Below are positions 24,861 to 32,698 of a stretch of 47,382 nt of DNA, piece after piece; positions within the stretch are counted from its first letter, which is position 1, and each line of letters opens with the position of its first letter. A model generated the notes under the pieces. That model ran no database searches, had not been told where the DNA came from, and worked only from the letters and a program-made list of their open reading frames with translations. The position numbers and the translations under genes were made by a program. The DNA is from Megasphaera sp. (lineage in GTDB: Bacteria; Bacillota; Negativicutes; Veillonellales; Megasphaeraceae): the NCBI GenBank assembly GCA_022486585.1, contig JAKVKI010000018.1, forward strand, positions 1-47,382, written 5' to 3'.

Positions 24861-26416
24861 AGACTTGGTTATATGCGAACCGCTACGGTTTGACCCTGAT
24901 TATATTGGCAGCAATTATTTTGCTGCCTTTTTTGGGTAGTACCCCTCTGATGAATCCGGATGAACCAGTCTATGGCGAGACGGCCCGGGAAATGCTCCTG
25001 TCCGGCGACTGGCTGTCGCCCCGCATTTTCGGCAATTACTGGTATGATAAACCGCCTCTCTTTTATTGGCTGGAAATGATTTCGTATGCCCTGTTTGGCA
25101 TTAGCGATTATACGTCGCGCCTGCCTAGCGCCCTTTTAGGTATCGCCACGATCGGCTTGGTCTACCGGCAGTGCCGTGCTATTTTCAACCAACAGATTGC
25201 CTTCTTATCGGCAATGATCTTATTGACCAGTCTGGGCTTCCTGTATGTCGGCAAAGCGGCTATTACGGATATGTCCCTCTTGTTTACCTTGACCGCTGCC
25301 ATGCTCTTCTTCTACCGCGGCCGCTATTATGCCGCGTATGCCTGCTGCGGTCTGGCACTGCTCGCTAAAGGGCCTGTAGGCTATGCTTTTCCAGCGCTCA
25401 TCATGTTGCTATACATCATTTGCCGGCGACGCTGGTCCCTGCTCCGGGAGATGAAGATTCCCCAAGGGATCCTCATCGCTTTTGCTGTCGGTCTGCCCTG
25501 GTATATTGCCATGTATCACGTTCACGGCGAAGCCTTCCTGGACACCTTCATCGGCTACCACAACATCACCCGTTTTGCTGCACCGGAACATCCCGGCCGC
25601 AACAGTATCTTATATTATATACCAATCTTCCTCGGCGCCATGATGCCTTGGATGCCCACGTTATTTCCGGCCTTGCATCGTTTGTGGAAAAAACGGGATC
25701 CCTTTAAGGATGCCCTCTTGTTTTGTCTTATTTGGGCCGCCTTTATTTTCGTTTTCTTTTCATTCTCTAAGACCCAGCTGGTCACGTATATTGCCCCTAT
25801 GTTTCCACCGGCAGCAATCCTCATGGGCTGGTATTTGTACCGCTGCCGTATAGAACGGCACATCCCGATGGCAGCCCTGTGCATCGCCTATATCATGGGC
25901 GTTATCCTCCTGGCCTGCAACGCCATTCCCCTGCACGACAGTGCTGCTTTTTTCCATACAGCCATCTTATGGGGTTCGGTCCTGCTCGCATCTGCCGTCT
26001 GTATTCCGGCGATGCTGCTGTACCGCCGCTGCTGGCAAGGTGCCTTCCGGGCTGCCGTCACCAGCATGGTTTTATTCACTTGGATTGCCTTTGCCTACGT
26101 CATCCCTATGTTTGACGAACAAATCTCGTCGTATCAATCGTCCCAAGTATTGACGCGTGTATACGACGGCCGCTCCCCTATATATGCGGAGAAATTTTTA
26201 CGTCCGGGCATGGCCTTCTACAGCGGCATATATGGCCGCGAATGGGATGATACGAAGGGTCTCGATTTTCAGGCCCTCTTCACTACGCCGGAACGGACCT
26301 ACGTCGTCATGACGCGTAAAGCCTTTGGCAAACTGTCCCTCACACAGCCCGTTATTCAACAATTCACGACAGCCGGTGAAACGCCGTCTCAACTGATACT
26401 GGTCAATCATGAGTAA
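24857..26416 (+). CDS. ArnT-like glycosyltransferase, family 39 (first of two)
   Basis: A 519-residue GT-C enzyme with about 11-12 membrane helices. The first extracytoplasmic loop has NPDEPVYGETAREML, with the acidic motif of the ArnT/PMT family, followed by GDWLSPRIFGNYWYDKPPLFYW. The central part (LLAKGPVGYAFPALI) and a C-terminal soluble domain are also typical. Such enzymes move a sugar from a polyprenyl-phosphate donor to lipid A or other surface acceptors. The start ATG at 24857 overlaps the dedA stop (ATGA), so translation is coupled. The donor is unknown; no arnA/arnB/arnC genes are near. Confidence 0.88.
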   Translation: MKTWLYANRYGLTLIILAAIILLPFLGSTPLMNPDEPVYGETAREMLLSGDWLSPRIFGNYWYDKPPLFYWLEMISYALFGISDYTSRLPSALLGIATIGLVYRQCRAIFNQQIAFLSAMILLTSLGFLYVGKAAITDMSLLFTLTAAMLFFYRGRYYAAYACCGLALLAKGPVGYAFPALIMLLYIICRRRWSLLREMKIPQGILIAFAVGLPWYIAMYHVHGEAFLDTFIGYHNITRFAAPEHPGRNSILYYIPIFLGAMMPWMPTLFPALHRLWKKRDPFKDALLFCLIWAAFIFVFFSFSKTQLVTYIAPMFPPAAILMGWYLYRCRIERHIPMAALCIAYIMGVILLACNAIPLHDSAAFFHTAILWGSVLLASAVCIPAMLLYRRCWQGAFRAAVTSMVLFTWIAFAYVIPMFDEQISSYQSSQVLTRVYDGRSPIYAEKFLRPGMAFYSGIYGREWDDTKGLDFQALFTTPERTYVVMTRKAFGKLSLTQPVIQQFTTAGETPSQLILVNHE

Positions 26417-26428
26417 GGAGGCATTACG

Positions 26429-28039
26429 ATGCGAAACCGTACATTTTTCATTATACTGGCTGTAGGTGCCTTCCTCTTTTTCCTCATAGGTAACGGTGCG
26501 CTGGCTATAACCGATCCCGTCGAATCAAATTATGCGCTGACTGCTAAGGAAATGGTCCTATGCGGTGATTGGATATCACCGCGTATTTACGGGGCTTTTT
26601 GGTATGATAAGCCGGTTTTCCTGTACTGGATGCTGTGCCTGTCATACACTGTATTCGGCTTTACTGATTTTGCGTCCCGTCTGCCCAGTGCCTTTTTCGG
26701 TGCTGCTTCTATCGTTTTGGCAGCATGGTTCATGCTGCAACAGACCGGCAAAAAATCGCTGGCCCTGCTGCTGGCGGCAATGACGGCTACGTCCCTGGAG
26801 GTATGGCTCATTAGTCATGCCATCATTACAGACCAAATCCTTTTTTTCTTTACGATCGGCACGATGTTCCTGGCCTATATAGGCATCACTAAAAATCGCC
26901 AGGCCTGCGTCATCGCAGCCTATGCCATGGCAGCCGGTGCCGTCCTGACCAAAGGGCCTGTAGGCATTGTCCTGCCAGGCATCTTTCTCCTGGTCTTTGC
27001 CGCCCTCCGCCATAACCTGGCCTATGCCAAACGTCTTTTTCCGCCCTTGGGCATCGTCCTGTTCCTTGCGCTGGGCCTGTTATGGTACGGCCCCATGTAC
27101 AGCCGTCACGGTATGGATTTCGTCAACGGCTTCTTAGGCTTCAATAATGTCGTCCGAGCTACTGTCTCCGAACATCCTGAAGCAAATGTGTGGTATTATT
27201 ACCTCGTCCTTGTCCCCTTGAGCCTGCTCCCCTGGACCGGGCCCTGCCTGTATGCCCTGTGGCAGCGCCGCAGTCGTTCTGATGAATATATCTACATGGC
27301 TGTCTGGGCCATCGGTACGATCCTGTTCTATACCTTTATGGCTACAAAATATCCCACCTACGCCTATATTGCTAACATGCCCCTGCTCTATATCGGTGCG
27401 TTAGGCATACGGTCTCTCTATGACTGGGGCAGCCGCAAAGCTTGGATCATCGTGACGGCACCGGCACTGCTATACTGGCTGCTCTTTTTCGCGGCCGGAC
27501 TATTTGCCAAGCCCCACTTTACGATGGGCAGCTTGCTGTGGCTATACGTACTCTTGGTCCCGGCTATGGTGCTCGTCCTGTTCGCTCATTGGAATCGAGC
27601 CTACGCCGCTATTCCCATTTGCATCGCTTTGACTACGGCCGTCACCTATATTCTCCTGACGTACCAAGTCATGGTGCCCTTTATGGCCTATCGTTCTGTA
27701 CAGCCCATGGCCGCACAGGCGTCGTCATGGACCGAAAAAATCTATTATTTTGAAGACTACGCTACGTCCTTTGTCTATTATACGGGACAGACACCGGTCT
27801 GGACGGCTCCGGAAACTTACGATGAAAGCACCCGCCTGAAACGCAGCGATATTTGGAACCGCAAACACGTCTTTCCGTCCGAAAATGCGGTCTCCGTACT
27901 GTACCGCCTGCAACAAGGTGAAGCCATCATTATGATCGTTCCTGACAACCGGTATGAAGATTTCACGCATTCTGAATTTGCTCCGTTCATGAAGCCTGTA
28001 GGCGTCTCCAATACGAACTACATTTTCCATTCTATGTAA
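26429..28039 (+). CDS. ArnT-like glycosyltransferase, family 39 (second of two)
   Basis: A 536-residue relative of the preceding protein. ITDPVESNYALTAKEMV corresponds to its acidic loop; GDWISPRIYGAFWYDKPVFLYW and VLTKGPVGIVLPG repeat its helices closely. The acidic pair is arranged as DPVE instead of NPDE. The start ATG at 26429 follows TAAGGAGGCATTACG. Tandem duplication with divergence suggests two acceptors or donors. C-terminal residues form a soluble domain that may bind the acceptor. Confidence 0.87.
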   Translation: MRNRTFFIILAVGAFLFFLIGNGALAITDPVESNYALTAKEMVLCGDWISPRIYGAFWYDKPVFLYWMLCLSYTVFGFTDFASRLPSAFFGAASIVLAAWFMLQQTGKKSLALLLAAMTATSLEVWLISHAIITDQILFFFTIGTMFLAYIGITKNRQACVIAAYAMAAGAVLTKGPVGIVLPGIFLLVFAALRHNLAYAKRLFPPLGIVLFLALGLLWYGPMYSRHGMDFVNGFLGFNNVVRATVSEHPEANVWYYYLVLVPLSLLPWTGPCLYALWQRRSRSDEYIYMAVWAIGTILFYTFMATKYPTYAYIANMPLLYIGALGIRSLYDWGSRKAWIIVTAPALLYWLLFFAAGLFAKPHFTMGSLLWLYVLLVPAMVLVLFAHWNRAYAAIPICIALTTAVTYILLTYQVMVPFMAYRSVQPMAAQASSWTEKIYYFEDYATSFVYYTGQTPVWTAPETYDESTRLKRSDIWNRKHVFPSENAVSVLYRLQQGEAIIMIVPDNRYEDFTHSEFAPFMKPVGVSNTNYIFHSM

Positions 28040-28050
28040 GGAGGTTTAGC

Positions 28051-28743
28051 ATGACCATATCCTCATTCATCGAATCACTGCAGCACTATCATCATCCTGA
28101 CGTATTCAACCCATGGCGCGATTACGACGCGGCCTGTGACATCAGTCCTGACGCACCAGCCATCCGATGCCGCCAGCTCGCAGCCTACTTGACACGCCGT
28201 ATAGCAAAAGCCCGCTATCTCTTTGTCGCCGAAGCCGCCGGATACCAGGGCTGCCGCTTCAGCGGTATCGCTATTACGTGTGAACGGATGCTGCTCGGCC
28301 AACATAAGCAAATCACAGCCGACATGATACTTGGACAATCGGGCCAGCGGACCAGCCGTCCCGATTGTCCGTATATGACCAGCCGACCCCAACGGGATGC
28401 CGGCATGAACGAACCGACCGACACCTACGTCTGGGGGGCCATCGTCGATAATGGTCTCGATCCTGACGAAGTCCTCTTATGGAATATATTTCCTTTCCAT
28501 CCACACAAAGACTCGCCCTTTAGCAACCGCACGCCGACAGACGAAGAGCTGATGCAAGGGCTCGCCTTTACGAAGCAATTACTGGCATTATGCCAGCAGC
28601 CGATGGCGGTGGCCGCCATTGGCCGTAAAGCCGCCCACATGCTGACCGATGCCGATTTGACAACTGTCCTCATGCGCCACCCTGCTAATGGCGGCGCCGG
28701 CCTGTTCCGCCAGCAATTCGCCCAATGGGCAGGACATCACTAG
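28051..28743 (+). CDS. Uracil-DNA glycosylase superfamily protein
   Basis: A 230-residue protein. VAEAAGYQGCRFSGI matches the phosphate-binding loop of the UDG superfamily (GEAPG in family 4), LLWNIFPFHPH is the second motif, and LMRHPANGGAGLF is the C-terminal HPxxGG-type motif. It belongs to an atypical UDG-like group rather than to Ung. The start ATG at 28051 follows TAAGGAGGTTTAGC, 11 nt after the second GT39 gene. Its presence in a glycosyltransferase operon is unexpected. Enzyme activity is unverified. Confidence 0.7.
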   Translation: MTISSFIESLQHYHHPDVFNPWRDYDAACDISPDAPAIRCRQLAAYLTRRIAKARYLFVAEAAGYQGCRFSGIAITCERMLLGQHKQITADMILGQSGQRTSRPDCPYMTSRPQRDAGMNEPTDTYVWGAIVDNGLDPDEVLLWNIFPFHPHKDSPFSNRTPTDEELMQGLAFTKQLLALCQQPMAVAAIGRKAAHMLTDADLTTVLMRHPANGGAGLFRQQFAQWAGHH

Positions 28744-28766
28744 TCACATCTGATTACAACAACGAA

Positions 28767-28800
28767 CCCCGTTACGAGAGAACTCGTAACGGGGTATTTT
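28767..28800 (+). terminator. Terminator of the dedA-GT39-GT39-UDG operon
   Basis: CCCCGTTACGAG and CTCGTAACGGGG form a 12-bp perfect stem around AGAA, followed by TATTTT. Confidence 0.92.
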
Positions 28801-28915
28801 GTATGATAATGAGCCTGTCTGGTTACTGGCAGTACGTACAGAAAGCAGTCTGTGTATCGTATTTGTGGGTTTATACGGGAATGCACTGCCAGAACGGGGA
28901 GTGACAGACAAAGAA

Positions 28916-29473
28916 TCAGACGATCGATTCTCCTAGTTTTTCTATGATAGACAGCAAACCAGTTGCTGCCACATCACCTTTTGCATTGGTCGCCGGCGAT
29001 ACGATCATATCGCGGACTTTCATACCGTTAAAGGCAGACACCATGGTAAAGAATTTCTTGATCATATCGAAATCACTGGCATCAGCCGTTTCTCCACAAG
29101 CCAGGAGTATGCTTTCCTGAATATGCAGATGTTTGGCACCGTTTGCCGGATCATATTGATACAGCCGGTCGATGACGGCCTTGACCTGTGCCGGTACCAT
29201 GGACCAGTAAAGCGGCGTCGCAATGACTAGTACATCAGCTGCTTCCAAAAGCGGTTCTATTTCTCTCATGCCATCATCAAAAATGCAGTTCTGCCGTAAA
29301 TTCCAGCATTGATTGCAGGCTGTACAGCCGTGGATATTCAAGGCGGCGACGCGGATTTTATGAACGGTACGGCCGCTTTTTTCTGCACCTTTGATAAACG
29401 CATCAGCCATCATTTCACTATTGCCGTTCTTACGGGGACTGCCGGCAAGAACCAGGACATTTTTATTTGCCAT
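28916..29473 (-). CDS. Iron-sulfur flavoprotein-like NAD(P)H:FMN reductase family protein
   Basis: A 185-residue flavodoxin-fold protein. The FMN loop is AGSPRKNGNS (10-19), ATPLYWSMVPAQVK is the second loop, and CX2CX2CX6C (Cys50, 53, 56, 63) is the compact iron-sulfur pattern, the same as in the 11880 gene. The start is the ATG at 29473 because AGGTGG lies 5-6 nt upstream; the in-frame GTG at 29482 falls inside that ribosome site. It follows the aldehyde dehydrogenase gene after a terminator-like hairpin. It may serve redox needs of that pathway, but this is only position-based. Confidence 0.82.
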   Translation of the reverse strand: MANKNVLVLAGSPRKNGNSEMMADAFIKGAEKSGRTVHKIRVAALNIHGCTACNQCWNLRQNCIFDDGMREIEPLLEAADVLVIATPLYWSMVPAQVKAVIDRLYQYDPANGAKHLHIQESILLACGETADASDFDMIKKFFTMVSAFNGMKVRDMIVSPATNAKGDVAATGLLSIIEKLGESIV

Positions 29474-29494
29474 ATAGACCACCTAACTAAAAAA

Positions 29495-29542
29495 GTCCCC
29501 TCATCGTGTGTGCCGCCCTGAATCAGGCAGGACAGCACACAC
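29495..29542 (-). terminator. Hairpin between the aldehyde dehydrogenase and flavoprotein genes
   Basis: On the minus strand GTGTGTGC (29535-29542) pairs with GCACACAC (29506-29513) around an inner stem CCTG/CAGG, and a T run follows after about 11 nt. The long gap to the T run makes it a weak or regulated terminator. Confidence 0.5.
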
Positions 29543-29594
29543 TCCGGGATAGAGAAAAGAGTTAAAGGATTACCGAACTATAAGGATTTGCGTC

Positions 29595-31106
29595 TTATTT
29601 CTTAATCAACGCAGTAGCCACTTTTTTGACTTCAGCCGTGTAACGGTCGAAGGCGAGGAAGTCGCCCATGCCATCTTTGTGTTCAAAGAGGCGTTTCTTC
29701 GGCGATACATCGCAGTAGCCGACAGTCTTCAAGCGAGAGAATTCAGCGCAAGAATAGCCAGCGCCTTCTACGCCGATACCAGTGCTCTTGCAGCCGCCAA
29801 AGGGTTGGTCATTATGACGGAGTGCGCTGGAACCATTGACCCATACAGCCGATGATTCAATTGCTTCACCGAAGTAATGAGCTTTTTTCAAGTCTTTCGT
29901 AATAACGGAGGAGCTCAGGCCATACGAACTCTGGTTAGCAATGGCAACAGCTTCTTCATCTGTATCATATGTAATGATAGGAACGATAGGACCAAATACT
30001 TCCATATCTTTGGCAATGTCCATATCTTTAGTAACGTTGTCCAAGATCGTAACATCGAATTTGCAGCCATCACGATGACCACCATAAATGATCTTAGCGC
30101 CCTGATCAACAGTATGCTGGATCTGAGATTCAACGCGTTCAGCTGCTTTTACTGTGACCAAACGAGTCAATTCTGCTGTCGGATCCGTAGCGTCGCCGCG
30201 TTTTAAGCCGGAAACGAATTTGAGCAGGCATTGTACAAAAATGTCATGTGCTTTTCTGTGAACGATGGTTCTCTTCGGAGATGCGCAGACCTGGCCATTG
30301 TTTTCAACGATACGGCCCCAGCCAAGGCATTCGATAGCTTTGACCATGAGTTCCGGATCTTCAGCACATTCTTCCGTAATAATAAGAGGATCATTGCCGC
30401 CTAATTCAAGGATAACTTTCTTAATATCCGGAGCAGCGTCGTTCATGATAGCTGTGCCGGCTTTGCCGCCGCCAGTAAGAGCGATGCAAGCTACTTTTTT
30501 ATTCGTCAGGAGATATTCTGTGCAAACATCGATATCAGCTGTGATGTAGTGGAGTACATCTTTCGGAACGCCAGCTTCATGAGCCAGATCGATGAGGATC
30601 TTAACGTTGATTGCTGCATTCGGATCTGCTTTGATGATCATGGAGTTACCCATCAACAATGCCGGTACCATTTTCTGGATTGTCAATTCAACAGGGTAAT
30701 TGAACGGAATAATACCGACAACAACGCCTAATGCTTCGTGTGTTACTGTTACAACATGATTTTCATACCCTTCAGAGCTGTCGCAGAGGACACGGCCATA
30801 AAGATGTTTGCCTACTTCGATGTTGTTACGGCCAATTTCAGCAGCATACGTTGTTTCTGCTCTGGCCTGCATGATGGGCTTGCCCATTTCATTAGCCATT
30901 GCTGTTGCGATTTCATCGCGGTGCTGGTCGACGAGAGCACAGAATTTGTACAATACAGCGCCCCGTTCAAACAAAGGAACCTTTTCCCAATCAGATTGTA
31001 CAGCAAAAGCTGTGTCAACCATCTTTGCAATTTCCGGTCCATCAAATTTAGGAACCTGACCTACTACTGTGTTGTTACCTTCGTTAATGACGTCTACCAT
31101 TTTCAT
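29595..31106 (-). CDS. Aldehyde dehydrogenase (NAD(P)-dependent, semialdehyde-type)
   Basis: A 503-residue member of the ALDH superfamily. The catalytic Cys is 274 in ENNGQVCASPKR, the general base is Glu234 (VILELGGNDP), the oxyanion Asn is 136 (IIPFNYP), and Lys159 contacts cofactor (IIKADPN). Compared with succinate-semialdehyde dehydrogenases it has the TGGGKAG cofactor loop and a long C-terminus (AEVKKVATALIKK). The start ATG at 31106 follows AAAGGAGGAAATGAATC. It is transcribed from its own promoter, whose -10 overlaps a copy of the AT-rich element of the B12 cluster, so it probably oxidises an aldehyde produced in that pathway. The substrate is unknown. Confidence 0.88.
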   Translation of the reverse strand: MKMVDVINEGNNTVVGQVPKFDGPEIAKMVDTAFAVQSDWEKVPLFERGAVLYKFCALVDQHRDEIATAMANEMGKPIMQARAETTYAAEIGRNNIEVGKHLYGRVLCDSSEGYENHVVTVTHEALGVVVGIIPFNYPVELTIQKMVPALLMGNSMIIKADPNAAINVKILIDLAHEAGVPKDVLHYITADIDVCTEYLLTNKKVACIALTGGGKAGTAIMNDAAPDIKKVILELGGNDPLIITEECAEDPELMVKAIECLGWGRIVENNGQVCASPKRTIVHRKAHDIFVQCLLKFVSGLKRGDATDPTAELTRLVTVKAAERVESQIQHTVDQGAKIIYGGHRDGCKFDVTILDNVTKDMDIAKDMEVFGPIVPIITYDTDEEAVAIANQSSYGLSSSVITKDLKKAHYFGEAIESSAVWVNGSSALRHNDQPFGGCKSTGIGVEGAGYSCAEFSRLKTVGYCDVSPKKRLFEHKDGMGDFLAFDRYTAEVKKVATALIKK

Positions 31107-31175
31107 GATTCATTTCCTCCTTTAGGATACATGCGTAATATATTGTTCAAAAATATTTTATTAATATTTTTATTA

Positions 31176-31249
31176 CACTTATAATAACATCGATATTGTT
31201 ATTTGTCAATGATTTATAATATGTATTTTTAAAATAGTTATAATAAGTT
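31176..31249. promoter_or_regulatory. AT-rich operator-like elements at the aldehyde dehydrogenase promoter
   Basis: CACTTATAATAA (31176-31187) matches a half of the 37882 palindrome in 11 of 12 bases. At 31223-31249, GTATTTTTAAAA-TAG-TTATAATAAGTT resembles the full palindrome, with 7 of 12 and 11 of 12 matches in its two halves. They flank the -35 element. The ROK-type regulator is the likely ligand, by inference. Confidence 0.5.
31181..31209 (-). promoter_or_regulatory. Promoter of the aldehyde dehydrogenase gene
   Basis: On the minus strand a perfect TTGACA (31204-31209), a 17-nt spacer and TATTAT (31181-31186). The -10 lies inside the half-site CACTTATAATAA (31176-31187, plus-strand reading). 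Confidence 0.8.
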
Positions 31250-31314
31250 AGTGCTGCCCCTGAAGCCACTGCATAGAACCGCTATCAACAGGCTTTATCC
31301 ATTATTTCAGGATC

Positions 31315-31587
31315 TTATTCTTTAGGGAGATATTTATCTCTTTCACGGCCATACTCAGTAATCACACAATGGATGACCAGATTATCCTGACTGTCAAATT
31401 CCAGCTGTGCCGCTTTAAAGAAACCGACTCCTAAAAACGAATCGACATATTCTTCTACGTGTTTCGGTGTGAAAATAGCTTCACCTTCATATTCAGACTG
31501 CAGATCCTGTAACACGTCTTGTACGGTAAAATCACTGCCCTTGTTAATGGCATACTGCAAAATACGGGTCTTTAATGGTAATTTCAT
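31315..31587 (-). CDS. Small hypothetical protein of the B12 cluster
   Basis: A 90-residue protein I do not recognise. Its first half (ILQYAINKGSDFTVQDVLQDLQSEYEGEAIFTPKHVEEYVDSFLGVGFF) has the helix pattern of a winged-helix domain, and the second half (AAQLEFDSQDNLVIHCVITEYGRERDKYL) could be its wing. It may be a DNA- or protein-binding accessory factor. The start ATG at 31587 follows TTAAGGAGGCAATACT, 12 nt after the transporter gene, and it is the last gene of that operon before the aldehyde dehydrogenase promoter. Confidence 0.7.
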   Translation of the reverse strand: MKLPLKTRILQYAINKGSDFTVQDVLQDLQSEYEGEAIFTPKHVEEYVDSFLGVGFFKAAQLEFDSQDNLVIHCVITEYGRERDKYLPKE

Positions 31588-31599
31588 AGTATTGCCTCC

Positions 31600-32652
31600 T
31601 TAAGATACATCGCGAAGGTTGACAAGGTCTTTGGGATTGCCAATCGTAAAAATCAAGCCGGCAACAACGATGAAAGCGCCGATAATATTCATCTGTGTGA
31701 CCATATACGGTTCCACTCCGAGGAAAGCAAACAGGAAACCTAAGGGAATGCTCCAAATAGGACGAGAGCTATCTACAGCCAGTACACGGGACGGACCGGT
31801 GCGGTTAAATGCTAAGTAAGCAGCATTATAGTTGATAGCACCTAACAAGCCCATGACAATGGTCATGATCAACAAGGACGGCGTCCCTAACGCAATGGCA
31901 ATGATCGATACATAGGCATCCAGATTACCGGTCATGAAGGACAAGACAAACATGGAAAACATCCCGATAACAGCAGAACCTAAGCAACGATACATGCCGC
32001 AGCCTACATTCGGATCGATCATATCACCAGCATACGTAGAAAACTGTCCTTCCAACGTAAACCCGATCGGTGCCAGCAAAGCCAGACAGATTCCCAGGAT
32101 ATAATTACTGCCGCCGCCGACGACACCTTCCCAGCCGGATACGATAGCCCCGCAAACAACGATGATGACACCGATGTCGATACGCATATTCAGCTTTTCT
32201 TTCAAGAAGAAGCTGCTGACGAATACCGTCATGACCGGACCAAGACTCGTAATAACAGCTACCATCGTCAAACCGCAGAACGGCGTCGCCGCCATCCAGC
32301 ATCCTGTAGCCATAGGGCCGGCAAATGCTGCAGACAATAACATGAACCACGATATCTTCAAATTCGCTGTACGTTTATATTCTTCAAGGCCTTTCCCATT
32401 GGCCAGATTATAGATAAAGGTGAAAATAGACCCGAAGAAATCGCCTAACGCCAATAATGTAATGGAACAAATAATGCTGACAATGACCATGTCCTGTAAC
32501 GAAGCCGACACGCTATCCGTGACGGATGAGTTGAAAATGTTCTGCAAAATTGCCGTGACTGGCATCAAGATTGCTATTTTCAAACCGCTCGTAGCCATTT
32601 TTATTTTTTTGCTGCGATAGGCCTCTTGTGGTGTTAATACTGCACTTGCCAT
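31600..32652 (-). CDS. DMT-superfamily (EamA-like) transporter
   Basis: A 350-residue membrane protein with about ten helices in two repeats. Helix pairs such as VITSLGPVMTVFVSSFFLKEKLNMRIDIGVIIVVCGAIVSG and MGLLGAINYNAAYLAFNRTGPSRVLAVDSSRPIWSIPLGFLFAFLGVEPYMVTQMNIIGAFIVVAGLI are the EamA signature. The family exports or imports small metabolites such as amino acids. The N-terminus (LTPQEAYRSKKIKMATSG) is longer than usual. The start ATG at 32652 follows AAAGGGATGATGTAGT. It sits right after the cobalamin protein gene, so it likely moves the pathway's substrate or product. Direction is not deducible. Confidence 0.85.
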   Translation of the reverse strand: MASAVLTPQEAYRSKKIKMATSGLKIAILMPVTAILQNIFNSSVTDSVSASLQDMVIVSIICSITLLALGDFFGSIFTFIYNLANGKGLEEYKRTANLKISWFMLLSAAFAGPMATGCWMAATPFCGLTMVAVITSLGPVMTVFVSSFFLKEKLNMRIDIGVIIVVCGAIVSGWEGVVGGGSNYILGICLALLAPIGFTLEGQFSTYAGDMIDPNVGCGMYRCLGSAVIGMFSMFVLSFMTGNLDAYVSIIAIALGTPSLLIMTIVMGLLGAINYNAAYLAFNRTGPSRVLAVDSSRPIWSIPLGFLFAFLGVEPYMVTQMNIIGAFIVVAGLIFTIGNPKDLVNLRDVS

Positions 32653-32698
32653 ACTACATCATCCCTTTCATGTATACACATAGATCGCCTCATGCTGT

